Below, one piece after another: positions 1-8,494 of a stretch of 64,000 bases of DNA (the stretch's first letter is position 1; every line of letters begins with the position of its first letter). The stretch is from Paenibacillus marchantiae (GTDB taxonomy: Bacteria > Bacillota > Bacilli > Paenibacillales > Paenibacillaceae), in the NCBI RefSeq assembly GCF_028771845.1, contig NZ_CP118270.1, positions 372,001 through 436,000 of the forward strand, read 5' to 3'. The position numbers and the translations under genes are program-made. The notes below the pieces were generated by a model. That model searched no databases. It saw nothing but the letters and a program-made list of their open reading frames with translations, and was not told where the DNA came from.

Positions 1-874
1 AAGGTTTCCAGGCAAAACGTGTGTTCATCTCATCCAGTTCCTGCTCGGTTAATACATCCGAATACACGCCGTACACGCCCCATTTCTCATAGTTTGCTAC
101 CTGATCGGTGTCATTAATGGTATGAACGTAGGTGACGGCTCCTGCCTGCTTCAGCTTGGCAACGAAATTCTGGTTTACTTTATATTCCGGCATGGTTACG
201 GCATCGATGTCATTCTTTTGTACAAAATCAACCACCTGGGCTTCAGTATCCTGCGTAGCATAAAGGGTATAAATAATAGAAGGAAACGCGTAGATTTCTT
301 TCACGGTTTCGAGCATCGGCTCGTTATAGATCTGTACTACAACCCGATTAAGAATTGAAGGGTCATGTTTCTTGGCTGCGTCCACGAGTGATTTTAGCAC
401 CTGCTGAATATCCTCGTCCTTCTGTTCTTTGGTATCGGTCACGATATACATATCCGGGTACTTGGCCAATACGTCCATAATGCCGTCGGCATCCATCGGT
501 TGGTACATGCCCAGAATGGGCGTATTCATGAATTCATCATGTGTCAGCGCCCCAGCCTGTTTGTCCTCGGGTAACTCCTCGTCCTGTCCCAGCATTTTGC
601 TCATGTTAGCGGTCCATTCATGTCTGGCTACTGCTTTGCGGTCCGAGGTCAGCATAAAGTCAATCTCAAACACACGTGTGCCCTTCTCATAATTGGCAAT
701 CATCGCCTCATAGGCGTTCGTGTAAGGCTTCTCACGGATACTGCCCATGGCATGAGCAATCAGTCGATAGGCCGTAAACCCATCGTGCTGCTCCTCGCTC
801 TGACTGTCATAGGCAAAAAAGAGTGTGCCCACGGTTACGATGAGTAGTGTAACGACGGCGGCAATTCGTTTCAT
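1..874 (-). CDS. GDPD/PI-PLC-like phosphodiesterase, 3' end cut by the window edge
   Basis: I translated this partial gene directly; 291 residues are visible with no stop before the left edge. It opens with MKRIAAVVTLLIVTVGTLFF, an uncleaved anchor or signal peptide, so the protein is probably exported or membrane bound. The phosphodiesterase barrel follows: LIAHAMG near residue 40 (first catalytic His), FEIDF (metal-binding Glu and Asp) and ARHEW (second catalytic His). Glycerophosphodiester phosphodiesterases hydrolyse glycerophosphodiesters to glycerol-3-phosphate and an alcohol. The usual AHRG is AHAMG here, so substrate choice is uncertain and a PI-PLC-like branch is possible. AAGGATG lies about 10 bases upstream of the ATG. 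The family is fairly sure; the exact substrate is not known. Confidence 0.75.
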   Translation of the reverse strand, partial: MKRIAAVVTLLIVTVGTLFFAYDSQSEEQHDGFTAYRLIAHAMGSIREKPYTNAYEAMIANYEKGTRVFEIDFMLTSDRKAVARHEWTANMSKMLGQDEELPEDKQAGALTHDEFMNTPILGMYQPMDADGIMDVLAKYPDMYIVTDTKEQKDEDIQQVLKSLVDAAKKHDPSILNRVVVQIYNEPMLETVKEIYAFPSIIYTLYATQDTEAQVVDFVQKNDIDAVTMPEYKVNQNFVAKLKQAGAVTYVHTINDTDQVANYEKWGVYGVYSDVLTEQELDEMNTRFAWKP

Positions 875-994
875 ATGGCGTTCACATCCTTATCAGGGTG
901 GTAGGGAAGAAAAAGAGTACGAATAACATGATATGACGAAGCATGTGCGGTTTTTCCTTTTTGATAGCTAACTACCCTGATTGGAGAGGTGTAA

Positions 995-1022
995 AACAAA
1001 AAGCCGCCCGAAGGCGGCTGTT
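995..1022 (-). terminator. Rho-independent terminator of the rfbCBD operon
   Basis: On the minus strand a 7-bp GC stem (AGCCGCC / GGCGGCT) with a TTCG tetraloop is followed by TTTTTGTTTT. It lies about 45 bases after the rfbD stop. Confidence 0.9.
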
Positions 1023-1064
1023 AAATCTAGGGATGCAGTATTTCGAATGGATAAGAAGCACCAT

Positions 1065-1946
1065 CTATTCGGTTGGTTGCACACTCAATTCATTCAGAAA
1101 TGCGATCAAAGCTTCGCGCCAAGCTCTCATGGGTGGCAGACCGTTTGTACGAATAGCGAGATGATCCATTACGGAATATTGAGGTCGAGGAGCAGGACGT
1201 GGGAATTGCCCGGTGGTACAAGGCTCGAGAACAGCACTCAGTTTGAATCCGGATTGCTTGGATGCTTCTTCTGCAATGGCCTGTGCAAATTCATACCAGG
1301 TGCACATTCCAGAATTAGAGGCATGGTAGATACCATATTTCTCAGTTAATGAAAGTTCACTCACGAGTCTGGCTAAATCCACAGTATATGTGGGCGACCC
1401 TTGTTGATCATGAACGACCTGAAGTCGGGGACGCTTCTCCAGAAGTTCCAACATGGTTTTGACAAAATTACTGCCGTGTACTCCAAACACCCATGATGTT
1501 CGTATAATAAACCATCGCGTGCAGAGACTCTCGACCAGTCTCTCTCCGGCAAGCTTTGACTTGCCATACACGGTCTGCGGATTCGTCAAATCAAATTCCT
1601 GATAAGGCCTCGTTGCCGTGCCATCAAATACGTAGTCGGTACTAATATAAATCAGTTTGGCTTTCACTTTCTCTGCAGCAACAGCTATATTTCTAGTGCC
1701 TGTTACATTGACTGTGTACGCCATATCCTCATCTGTCTCGGCCTTATCAACGGCTGTATAGGCAGCACAATGAACGATGATGTGAGGCTGGAAAGCGTTA
1801 ATGGTTTCTCTGCATTGCTGTTGATCGGTAATGTCCAATTGGTCCCTGTCACAGGCCATGACATCATGACCACCAGCTCGAAATATCTTTACAACATCGT
1901 ATCCGAGCTGTCCCGCAGCCCCCGTCACCATTACTCTATACTTCAT
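1065..1946 (-). CDS. rfbD: dTDP-4-dehydrorhamnose reductase
   Basis: This enzyme carries out the last step of dTDP-L-rhamnose synthesis, the NAD(P)H-dependent reduction of dTDP-4-dehydro-L-rhamnose, in the cytoplasm. The 293-residue length is normal for the family. The Rossmann motif TGAAGQLG is at residues 8-15, STDYVFDG at about 102-109, and the catalytic pair Tyr127/Lys131 sits in YGKSKLAGE. The start overlaps the rfbB stop by 4 bp, so the two are translationally coupled. Terminator-like DNA follows. The product feeds rhamnose into a cell-surface polysaccharide. Confidence 0.95.
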   Translation of the reverse strand: MKYRVMVTGAAGQLGYDVVKIFRAGGHDVMACDRDQLDITDQQQCRETINAFQPHIIVHCAAYTAVDKAETDEDMAYTVNVTGTRNIAVAAEKVKAKLIYISTDYVFDGTATRPYQEFDLTNPQTVYGKSKLAGERLVESLCTRWFIIRTSWVFGVHGSNFVKTMLELLEKRPRLQVVHDQQGSPTYTVDLARLVSELSLTEKYGIYHASNSGMCTWYEFAQAIAEEASKQSGFKLSAVLEPCTTGQFPRPAPRPQYSVMDHLAIRTNGLPPMRAWREALIAFLNELSVQPTE

Positions 1947-2968
1947 TTTGTAGGATCACCCATTCGATCACCATACTGAAGTTTTACATAATCTTGATAC
2001 GTACCTGATTGAATTCGTGTCCACCATTCCTGATGATTCAGATACCACTGGATGGTTTCCTTGATCCCTGTCTCAAAATTGTGCACGGGCTTCCAGCCAA
2101 GCTCAGTATGCAATTTGGTCGGGTCAATCCCATAACGTCGGTCGTGGCCTAGTCGATCCTGTACATATTGAATCAAACTTGCAGGTTTGCCTAGTTGTTC
2201 TAGAATCTTTTCAACAATATATATATTGGTACGTTCATTATTTCCCCCGATGTTATATACCTCTCCAATCTTGCCATTATGAATGACCAGGTCGATAGCA
2301 CTACAGTGATCTTCTACATAGAGCCAATCACGAATATTAAGCCCATCGCCATAGACAGGAATAGCCTCATCATTTAATGCACGAGATATAATAAGCGGTA
2401 TAAGTTTCTCTGGAAATTGGAAAGGTCCATAATTGTTCGAACAACGTGTAATGTTTACAGGCAAACCAAAGGTTTCATGATACGCTCTGACAAGCAAATC
2501 CCCACCTGCTTTACTGGCAGAGTATGGACTGTTCGGCATCAATGGTGTCTCTTCTGTAAACAAACCTGTTGGACCAAGTGAACCATATACTTCATCCGTA
2601 GACACCTGAACATATTTGGTAACCTGATATTTCTTCGCGGCATCCAGCAACACCTGAGTTCCGAGTACATTGGTGCGCACAAAAATATCGGGGGACAGAA
2701 TGCTGCGATCCACATGAGACTCAGCCGCAAAATTGACGATTACATCGATCCCTTGGGATATAATTTGTTCCATTTGCTGAACGTCAGTGATATCCGCTCG
2801 GATAAACGTATATTGAGAATTCGATTCTACGGATTGCAAATTCTCAAGGTTGCCCGCATACGTTAAGGAATCCACGTTAACAATTTCATAATCAGGATGC
2901 TCACGAAGCATATACATCACAAAGTTGCTGCCAATAAATCCAGCCCCTCCAGTAACGAGCAGTTTCAT
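1943..2968 (-). CDS. rfbB: dTDP-glucose 4,6-dehydratase
   Basis: It converts dTDP-D-glucose to dTDP-4-keto-6-deoxy-D-glucose using bound NAD+. The 341 residues are full length. The NAD motif TGGAGFIG is at residues 6-13, the catalytic Asp125-Glu126 in VSTDEVYG, and Tyr149/Lys153 in YSASKAGGD. GGAGAGAG lies just upstream of the ATG. It is the middle gene of rfbC-rfbB-rfbD. rfbA, which makes dTDP-glucose, is not in the window and must be supplied from elsewhere. Confidence 0.97.
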   Translation of the reverse strand: MKLLVTGGAGFIGSNFVMYMLREHPDYEIVNVDSLTYAGNLENLQSVESNSQYTFIRADITDVQQMEQIISQGIDVIVNFAAESHVDRSILSPDIFVRTNVLGTQVLLDAAKKYQVTKYVQVSTDEVYGSLGPTGLFTEETPLMPNSPYSASKAGGDLLVRAYHETFGLPVNITRCSNNYGPFQFPEKLIPLIISRALNDEAIPVYGDGLNIRDWLYVEDHCSAIDLVIHNGKIGEVYNIGGNNERTNIYIVEKILEQLGKPASLIQYVQDRLGHDRRYGIDPTKLHTELGWKPVHNFETGIKETIQWYLNHQEWWTRIQSGTYQDYVKLQYGDRMGDPTK

Positions 2969-3023
2969 GTTATCTCTCTCCTTCTGCCCCCAGATACTGT
3001 TCGATCCGAGAAGCTTGTTTTAG

Positions 3024-3572
3024 TTAGCCAAAATTCAGTTCCGCCCCTTGAAGTAAAGGGTGCTTCTGATCTTTCTCGGAGAGAATGGGATCCGACACAG
3101 GCCAATCAATCCCGAGCGCTGGATCGTTCCACAAAATACCCCGGTCATGTTCAGGCGAATAGTATGCATCCACCTTGTATGTCACCTGTGTATGTGGCAC
3201 CAGTGTACAGAATCCATGAGCGAAACCTTGGGGGACAAGCAACTGCCGCTGATTATACTCACTAAGAATGACACTTTTCCACTGTCCAAAGGTTGGTGAA
3301 GTCGTACGAATATCTACAATAACATCATAGATGGCTCCGGATATTACTCTGACCAACTTGGTCTGTGCTCTGGGCTGAAGCTGGTAATGAAGTCCGCGAA
3401 GAACTCCAGCTTCGGCGGACAGGGATTGATTGTCCTGAACAAACACATGATGAATACCATTTTCATACAGAACACGCTCATTATAACTTTCCATGAAATA
3501 TCCCCGATGATCGCCATAAACCTTAGGTTCCAATATAGCTGCGCCATCCATAAACAGCGGAATCACCTTCAT
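3024..3572 (-). CDS. rfbC: dTDP-4-dehydrorhamnose 3,5-epimerase
   Basis: It epimerises C3 and C5 of dTDP-4-keto-6-deoxyglucose. It is a 182-residue cupin-fold enzyme with the family signature QDNQSLSAEAGVLRGLHYQ at about residues 46-64, which includes catalytic His62. SGAIYDVIVDIR and the TFGQW strand follow. CGGAGGG lies about 6 bases before the ATG. It is the first gene of the three-gene rhamnose operon, 55 bp upstream of rfbB. No promoter in the 120 bases upstream was convincing. Confidence 0.96.
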   Translation of the reverse strand: MKVIPLFMDGAAILEPKVYGDHRGYFMESYNERVLYENGIHHVFVQDNQSLSAEAGVLRGLHYQLQPRAQTKLVRVISGAIYDVIVDIRTTSPTFGQWKSVILSEYNQRQLLVPQGFAHGFCTLVPHTQVTYKVDAYYSPEHDRGILWNDPALGIDWPVSDPILSEKDQKHPLLQGAELNFG

Positions 3573-3699
3573 GTTATCCCTCCGTTATTGCTATTAACAG
3601 CATTTCTTCATATTAATCTATGTATATGTAAAGCATCGGGCAAGTGATCGTTCATTGGCCTGGTTAAATCATGATATTTCAATACGTTGTTCCATAAAA

Positions 3700-3738
3700 T
3701 AATTAAAACCCAGCCGGTGTTTTACTTTCGGCTGGGCT
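3700..3738 (-). terminator. Terminator after galU
   Basis: The minus strand reads CCCAGCCG, a 12-base loop, then CGGCTGGG and TTTTAATT. It isolates galU from the downstream rfb operon. Confidence 0.9.
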
Positions 3739-3755
3739 TGATCATAGCGATTTCT

Positions 3756-4634
3756 CTATTTGTTCTGTACTATATGCTCCAAATACTTCAACAAATCCTC
3801 CCGCAAATCCGGGCGCTGAAGGGCATAATGAATCGTGGTTTCAATAAAACCAAGCTTCTCCCCAACATCATGACGCAGGCCGTCAAAGTGATAGGCTAGA
3901 ATCTGCCGCTGGTCATTCAGACGGGACAAGGCATCCGTTAACTGGATTTCTCCACCCACGCCAACAGACTGCTGACCAAGAATATCGAAGATATCCGGCG
4001 TCAGAATATAACGTCCCATAATCGCCAAATTGGAAGGTGATTCTTCCGTCTTCGGTTTCTCGATCAAACGACGCGCACGGTACACACGACCTTCGGTGCG
4101 AGATACCAATTCCCCGTCCACAATCCCGTAACGTGACACTTCGCTCCAATCAACAGGCTGCACACCTACGATCGGAGATTGCAATTCATCATAAACTTCG
4201 ATCATCTGCTGAAGACAAGGATGATTGGATTCCACGATGTCATCCCCCAGTAGCACGGCAAATGGTTCGTTTCCGATAAACTTGCGGGCACACCAGATGG
4301 CGTGCCCAAGACCCTTTGGTTCCTTTTGACGGATATAATGGATGTCTGCCATCTCGGAGGGCTTGCGAACTTCATTCAGCAAATCCCACTTCTGTTTACC
4401 AGCCAGATTCTGTTCCAATTCGAATGAATAGTCAAAATGATCCTCGATGGCCCGTTTACCTTTACCTGTTACGATAATGATATCCTCAATGCCTGAAGCC
4501 ACGGCTTCTTCAATAATGTACTGGATCGTTGGTTTATCAACGATGGGCAGCATTTCCTTGGGCATCGCCTTCGTTGCAGGCAGAAACCGGGTACCGAGCC
4601 CGGCCGCTGGAATGATTGCTTTGCGAATACGCAC
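3756..4634 (-). CDS. galU: UTP--glucose-1-phosphate uridylyltransferase
   Basis: It makes UDP-glucose from UTP and glucose-1-phosphate, the precursor of glycolipids, teichoic-acid glucosylation and exopolysaccharide. The N-terminal [20 protein letters not shown] is the GalU/GtaB nucleotide-binding loop, followed by [11 protein letters not shown]. It is distinct from the RfbA/RmlA family, which starts with an LAGG-type loop, so it is not the missing thymidylyltransferase. The length is 292 residues. The start is GTG, with AAGGAG about 10 bases upstream. It lies 72 bp after the SNF2 gene in the same direction, and a terminator follows. In B. subtilis the orthologue is gtaB. Confidence 0.95.
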   Translation of the reverse strand: MRIRKAIIPAAGLGTRFLPATKAMPKEMLPIVDKPTIQYIIEEAVASGIEDIIIVTGKGKRAIEDHFDYSFELEQNLAGKQKWDLLNEVRKPSEMADIHYIRQKEPKGLGHAIWCARKFIGNEPFAVLLGDDIVESNHPCLQQMIEVYDELQSPIVGVQPVDWSEVSRYGIVDGELVSRTEGRVYRARRLIEKPKTEESPSNLAIMGRYILTPDIFDILGQQSVGVGGEIQLTDALSRLNDQRQILAYHFDGLRHDVGEKLGFIETTIHYALQRPDLREDLLKYLEHIVQNK

Positions 4635-4706
4635 GCTAGATCCGCTCCTTCTGGTGGAGAAATAATTATATATTAGATAAATCGAATACTAATTTGGCAG
4701 ACTTCA

Positions 4707-7700
4707 TTATACCATCAACAGCTCCCGGATATCCTGCTCGGATAAGGTGGTCGATCCTCGATCTCCGGGTTCAATGACTTCGGCAATCAAATCTTTTTTG
4801 CGCTGCTGCAGCTCCAAAATCTTCTCCTCAATCGTACCTTCCGTAACGAGGCGGATAACCTGTACGACTTGTTTCTGCCCCATACGATGGGCACGTCCGA
4901 TGGCCTGTTCTTCCACGGCGGGATTCCACCAAAGATCATATAAAATAACAGTATCTGCACCTGTTAAGTTCAATCCGGTACCGCCAGCCTTCAAGGAGAT
5001 CAGGAACAGCTCAGCTTCACCCTCGTTGAATCTGCGACACATCTCTACCCGACTCTGTGCAGGTGTCTGACCATCCAGGTAGAACAAATCTCTCCCCTGT
5101 GCAGCGAGCGTCTGTCGAATCAGATTCAGCATGCTAGCGAACTGGGAGAAGATGAGAATGCGTTTCCCAGCAGCGAGACAATCCTGGACCGTCTCCAGCA
5201 GCTGCTCCATTTTCCCGGAATCCCCTTGATAACCCTCCACAAAGAGAGCGGGATGACAGCACAACTGGCGCAGGCGTGTAATACCAGCCAGTATTTTAAT
5301 CCGGTTCTTCTGAAAGCCGTTCTCTTCCATATCCTTGGATGTCTCATCCTGAAGCTGAGACAGGTACGCGGCATACAGTTTCTTCTGTTCGTCCTTCAGC
5401 TCGGAGCGCTGAACCGTTTCAATACGATCCGGCAATTCCTCCAGCACATCTTTCTTCAGACGGCGAAGAATAAACGGACGGACCATTCGCGCGATTCGTT
5501 CAGGAGGCAGGTCCCGGAATCTGCGATAGCTTGGAAATAGGCCCGGGAAAACCGCTTCAAAGATCGACCATAGCTCATCCAATGAGTTCTCCACGGGTGT
5601 TCCTGTAAGAGCGAAGCGACGTGGTGCCTCAATCTGTTTAACCGCTTGGGCTGTCTGGGAAGAAGAGTTCTTGATAGACTGGGCTTCATCCAAAATAAGC
5701 GTATGAAACGTTCTCCCGAGATATGTGTCCAGATCGCGGCGCAATAGCGGGTAGGACGTCACAATAACATCTGCGTCATCCATGCCTGCGAGCATACTGG
5801 CTCGTTCGTCTTTCTGCCCAGCCGCAATCAGAACTCGCAAATGCGGCGCAAATCGGGCAAATTCATTCGCCCAGTTGTACGTTAACGAAGCTGGTGCAAC
5901 GACGAGTACCGGGGGATGAGTAGCTTGTTGGTCCAACAGTCCGGCCTGTACTTCATCTGGGATGTTATTCCCGAAAGTTCCCTCATTGACAGTGTAATCA
6001 ACATCACCTGGATTACTTATGTGCTGTTTCAGCTTTTCTTTCAGTTCAGCCGCGATATAGGCGATACTTTGCAGCGTTTTACCAAGTCCCATATCATCCG
6101 CCAGGATACCGCCAAATCGGTAAAATGCGAGTGTACGCAGCCACTGATATCCACTGGCCTGATAATCACGCAACACGGGAGCAAGGGCATCCGGCAATGC
6201 AAAATCCATCCGCTCGGGATCACGAAGGTCATCCAGGAAACGTTTCAGGGAACCGCCCCACTTCACATGTCCGGAAACCTCGTCCCGGCCCGGAAGCTGT
6301 AACGCCCGAACTGCCGGCATCCGTATATGACTGCCATTGATATCGCCCGACGCCAGTCCAAGGGAATCCGCCATGTGTGCAAAGCTGTCCGCTCCGTCAT
6401 TTTCGAGAGAAACAAACACACCGCTGCGCAAGCGGAAATACGGTTTCTTTTCCACAATGCTGCGCATAATTTCCTGAAGCTCCAGCTCATCTACACCTTC
6501 CATCTCGAATGAGATCTCCAGCCAATCCAAGCCTTTGCCCAGATCTGCCCGAACTTTCGGCGGTGTCGGATAGGATTGCATCATGGCCTTCACCGCATTC
6601 GGGATATAGACATCTACCTGCTTCTCAAGCTCCGGCAGCAAATGATACATCACATCGTATACCGCATCTTCTCGTTCACTTGCCCATACACTGCCATCCC
6701 GTTCCAGGAAAGAGCGATCTAGTCGGTCGATTAGGTTACGCTCCGCATGACGGTCTCGTAGCAAAATCACCTTTTTCTCTTCCTCATCGATCAAATATTC
6801 GGCCAGCGGATTAATCACCATTACACCGTAATCAAACTCCAGACGCGCAGTAATCCGTTCCCGGTAGAAATCAATATACAACTTTGGCGCAAGCTCCGGC
6901 TCTGCGATTCGTTCTCTCACCTGGGAGTCGATCGACAGATGTCCAAGTGTACGCAATTCCGGCACTACATGCTGCACGAATTCATCCACCTGCTGAGCAG
7001 AAATATCGATACTTTCCTTGATTCCATAAGAAGTGAGCGCTCTGCTCAAATCCTCCAGACTTCGCATCTGCATCGGCTCCAACATATGCAATTGCCCTTC
7101 CACCACGGCAGCATCATAGGCTGGAAGAAGAATTAACTCACGCAATCCGGAAATCTCAAGCTGATATCCTTCATTAGTCCCCTGCGCAATACGATAAAAT
7201 AATGGCAGTGCCCCTTCACCCAAAGTGAGCGGACCATTGGCTAACCCTGTTCCCTCCATCCGGCTATCTGCCTGCAGCAGCAAATCCAATAGAGGCTTCC
7301 AGACCAGAGGAGCAATCAATATATCTCTTCCGTCTGAAGCACCCAAGTAACCGGAGATGGATTCGCGGTAAGTTTCCTCACTCTGCATCATCCGAATAAG
7401 CATAGACAAGGTCGCCTGATCCTGTGGCCGAAAATAATGCATTGAAGGGTCGTAGAAAAATAGCTTGGTAAACGACATCGGCTCACCATTCTCAATGCAA
7501 TTCAGGAATTGCTTCACTTTCTGAACGACATACAGGCGTTTATTTCCTACTTTCAGTTCAAGCGCGAGTTTGGCTCCGCCTTTGTGAACTTGAACAAGCT
7601 TGCATATAAATTGGAGCTGCAGCTCCTCCCGCAATGAAGACCGGGTTACAGGCGCAGTGTATTTACGATCATTTGATTGCAGGGGGCTGCGTTCTTTGGC

Positions 7701-8327
7701 AAACATGGAAAGAATCTGATCTGCTGTGCGGTAGGAAGGTTTATCTGCTGATCTACCCCATCCAGGAGCCGAGCTTGGTCGACCCGCTTGAGCGAAATGT
7801 ACGGACGGACGATCCATATCCGAATAGTCATCAAGCTTGGATTCGGAAGACAATGGCTCGGCTGCAAAGGCCTGAGCAGATGAAGTTGAATGAGATCCCA
7901 CATTCATTACTGAGTCGGTATTTGAAATGGAGTTTGGACGCTCCCACTCATTCTCCTCCACCAGCGTTCCTACTCTGGAACTGGAGCCACGATCAGGTTT
8001 AGACACCAGCTTCGAGGATGTTTGAGAGCCCGTGTCACGCTGTTCTCCCCATTCATGAATCGCCAGCAAAACGGCAGCCACGTGTTTGCAATAGTCATAA
8101 TATCTCCCATCGCCCGGACAGCTGCATCCGGCAACAACCTCACCTGCATCATCCAGATCAACCGTTACTTTGTATCGTTCTGTACCTCGAACCACAGCTT
8201 CGTAATGACGTTCATCCTGACTGGCAACCAGATTGGTCACCCTCCCAGATTGGTTATACGCTTCTCCCCGTTTGAAAGCCGTGACCCCGCACAGCAATTT
8301 GATATCCATCATCGTGAATGGCGCCAC
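4707..8327 (-). CDS. SWIM zinc-finger SNF2-family helicase/ATPase
   Basis: This is a 1206-residue DNA-dependent ATPase of the SNF2/RapA superfamily. I place the start at GTG 8327 because TAGGAGG lies 8 bases upstream; the longer in-frame ATG at 8369 has no ribosome site. A SWIM zinc motif (CSC, then CKH) lies near residues 68-82. A long bacterial SNF2-associated region follows. The ATPase core includes GILADDMGLGKT near residue 745, a DEAQ box near 880, and the C-terminal helicase motif QAIGRAHRMGQ. Related proteins act in DNA repair or transcription-complex remodelling, but the substrate here is unknown. The residues just after the SWIM domain (about 110-210) are low-complexity and probably disordered. 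Confidence 0.93.
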   Translation of the reverse strand: MAPFTMMDIKLLCGVTAFKRGEAYNQSGRVTNLVASQDERHYEAVVRGTERYKVTVDLDDAGEVVAGCSCPGDGRYYDYCKHVAAVLLAIHEWGEQRDTGSQTSSKLVSKPDRGSSSRVGTLVEENEWERPNSISNTDSVMNVGSHSTSSAQAFAAEPLSSESKLDDYSDMDRPSVHFAQAGRPSSAPGWGRSADKPSYRTADQILSMFAKERSPLQSNDRKYTAPVTRSSLREELQLQFICKLVQVHKGGAKLALELKVGNKRLYVVQKVKQFLNCIENGEPMSFTKLFFYDPSMHYFRPQDQATLSMLIRMMQSEETYRESISGYLGASDGRDILIAPLVWKPLLDLLLQADSRMEGTGLANGPLTLGEGALPLFYRIAQGTNEGYQLEISGLRELILLPAYDAAVVEGQLHMLEPMQMRSLEDLSRALTSYGIKESIDISAQQVDEFVQHVVPELRTLGHLSIDSQVRERIAEPELAPKLYIDFYRERITARLEFDYGVMVINPLAEYLIDEEEKKVILLRDRHAERNLIDRLDRSFLERDGSVWASEREDAVYDVMYHLLPELEKQVDVYIPNAVKAMMQSYPTPPKVRADLGKGLDWLEISFEMEGVDELELQEIMRSIVEKKPYFRLRSGVFVSLENDGADSFAHMADSLGLASGDINGSHIRMPAVRALQLPGRDEVSGHVKWGGSLKRFLDDLRDPERMDFALPDALAPVLRDYQASGYQWLRTLAFYRFGGILADDMGLGKTLQSIAYIAAELKEKLKQHISNPGDVDYTVNEGTFGNNIPDEVQAGLLDQQATHPPVLVVAPASLTYNWANEFARFAPHLRVLIAAGQKDERASMLAGMDDADVIVTSYPLLRRDLDTYLGRTFHTLILDEAQSIKNSSSQTAQAVKQIEAPRRFALTGTPVENSLDELWSIFEAVFPGLFPSYRRFRDLPPERIARMVRPFILRRLKKDVLEELPDRIETVQRSELKDEQKKLYAAYLSQLQDETSKDMEENGFQKNRIKILAGITRLRQLCCHPALFVEGYQGDSGKMEQLLETVQDCLAAGKRILIFSQFASMLNLIRQTLAAQGRDLFYLDGQTPAQSRVEMCRRFNEGEAELFLISLKAGGTGLNLTGADTVILYDLWWNPAVEEQAIGRAHRMGQKQVVQVIRLVTEGTIEEKILELQQRKKDLIAEVIEPGDRGSTTLSEQDIRELLMV

Positions 8328-8410
8328 GGTTCTTCGCCTCCTATATTTCTCTGACAAACAAGATACCACATACGAATTTAGTATAGGTGTAATTCAAGTC
8401 TCTTTTATAG

Positions 8411-8450
8411 AAAAAACCCCAAGAGCTCCGTAAAGCAGAGATTGGGGTTG
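8411..8450 (-). terminator. Terminator after the U32 gene
   Basis: The minus strand reads AACCCCAA, a 19-base loop, then TTGGGGTT and TTTTC. It separates the U32 gene from the SNF2 gene. Confidence 0.85.
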
Positions 8451-8494
8451 CAGTATACTTCATGCCTGTTGCTGTTTGTTCCGGTTTCGATCTA

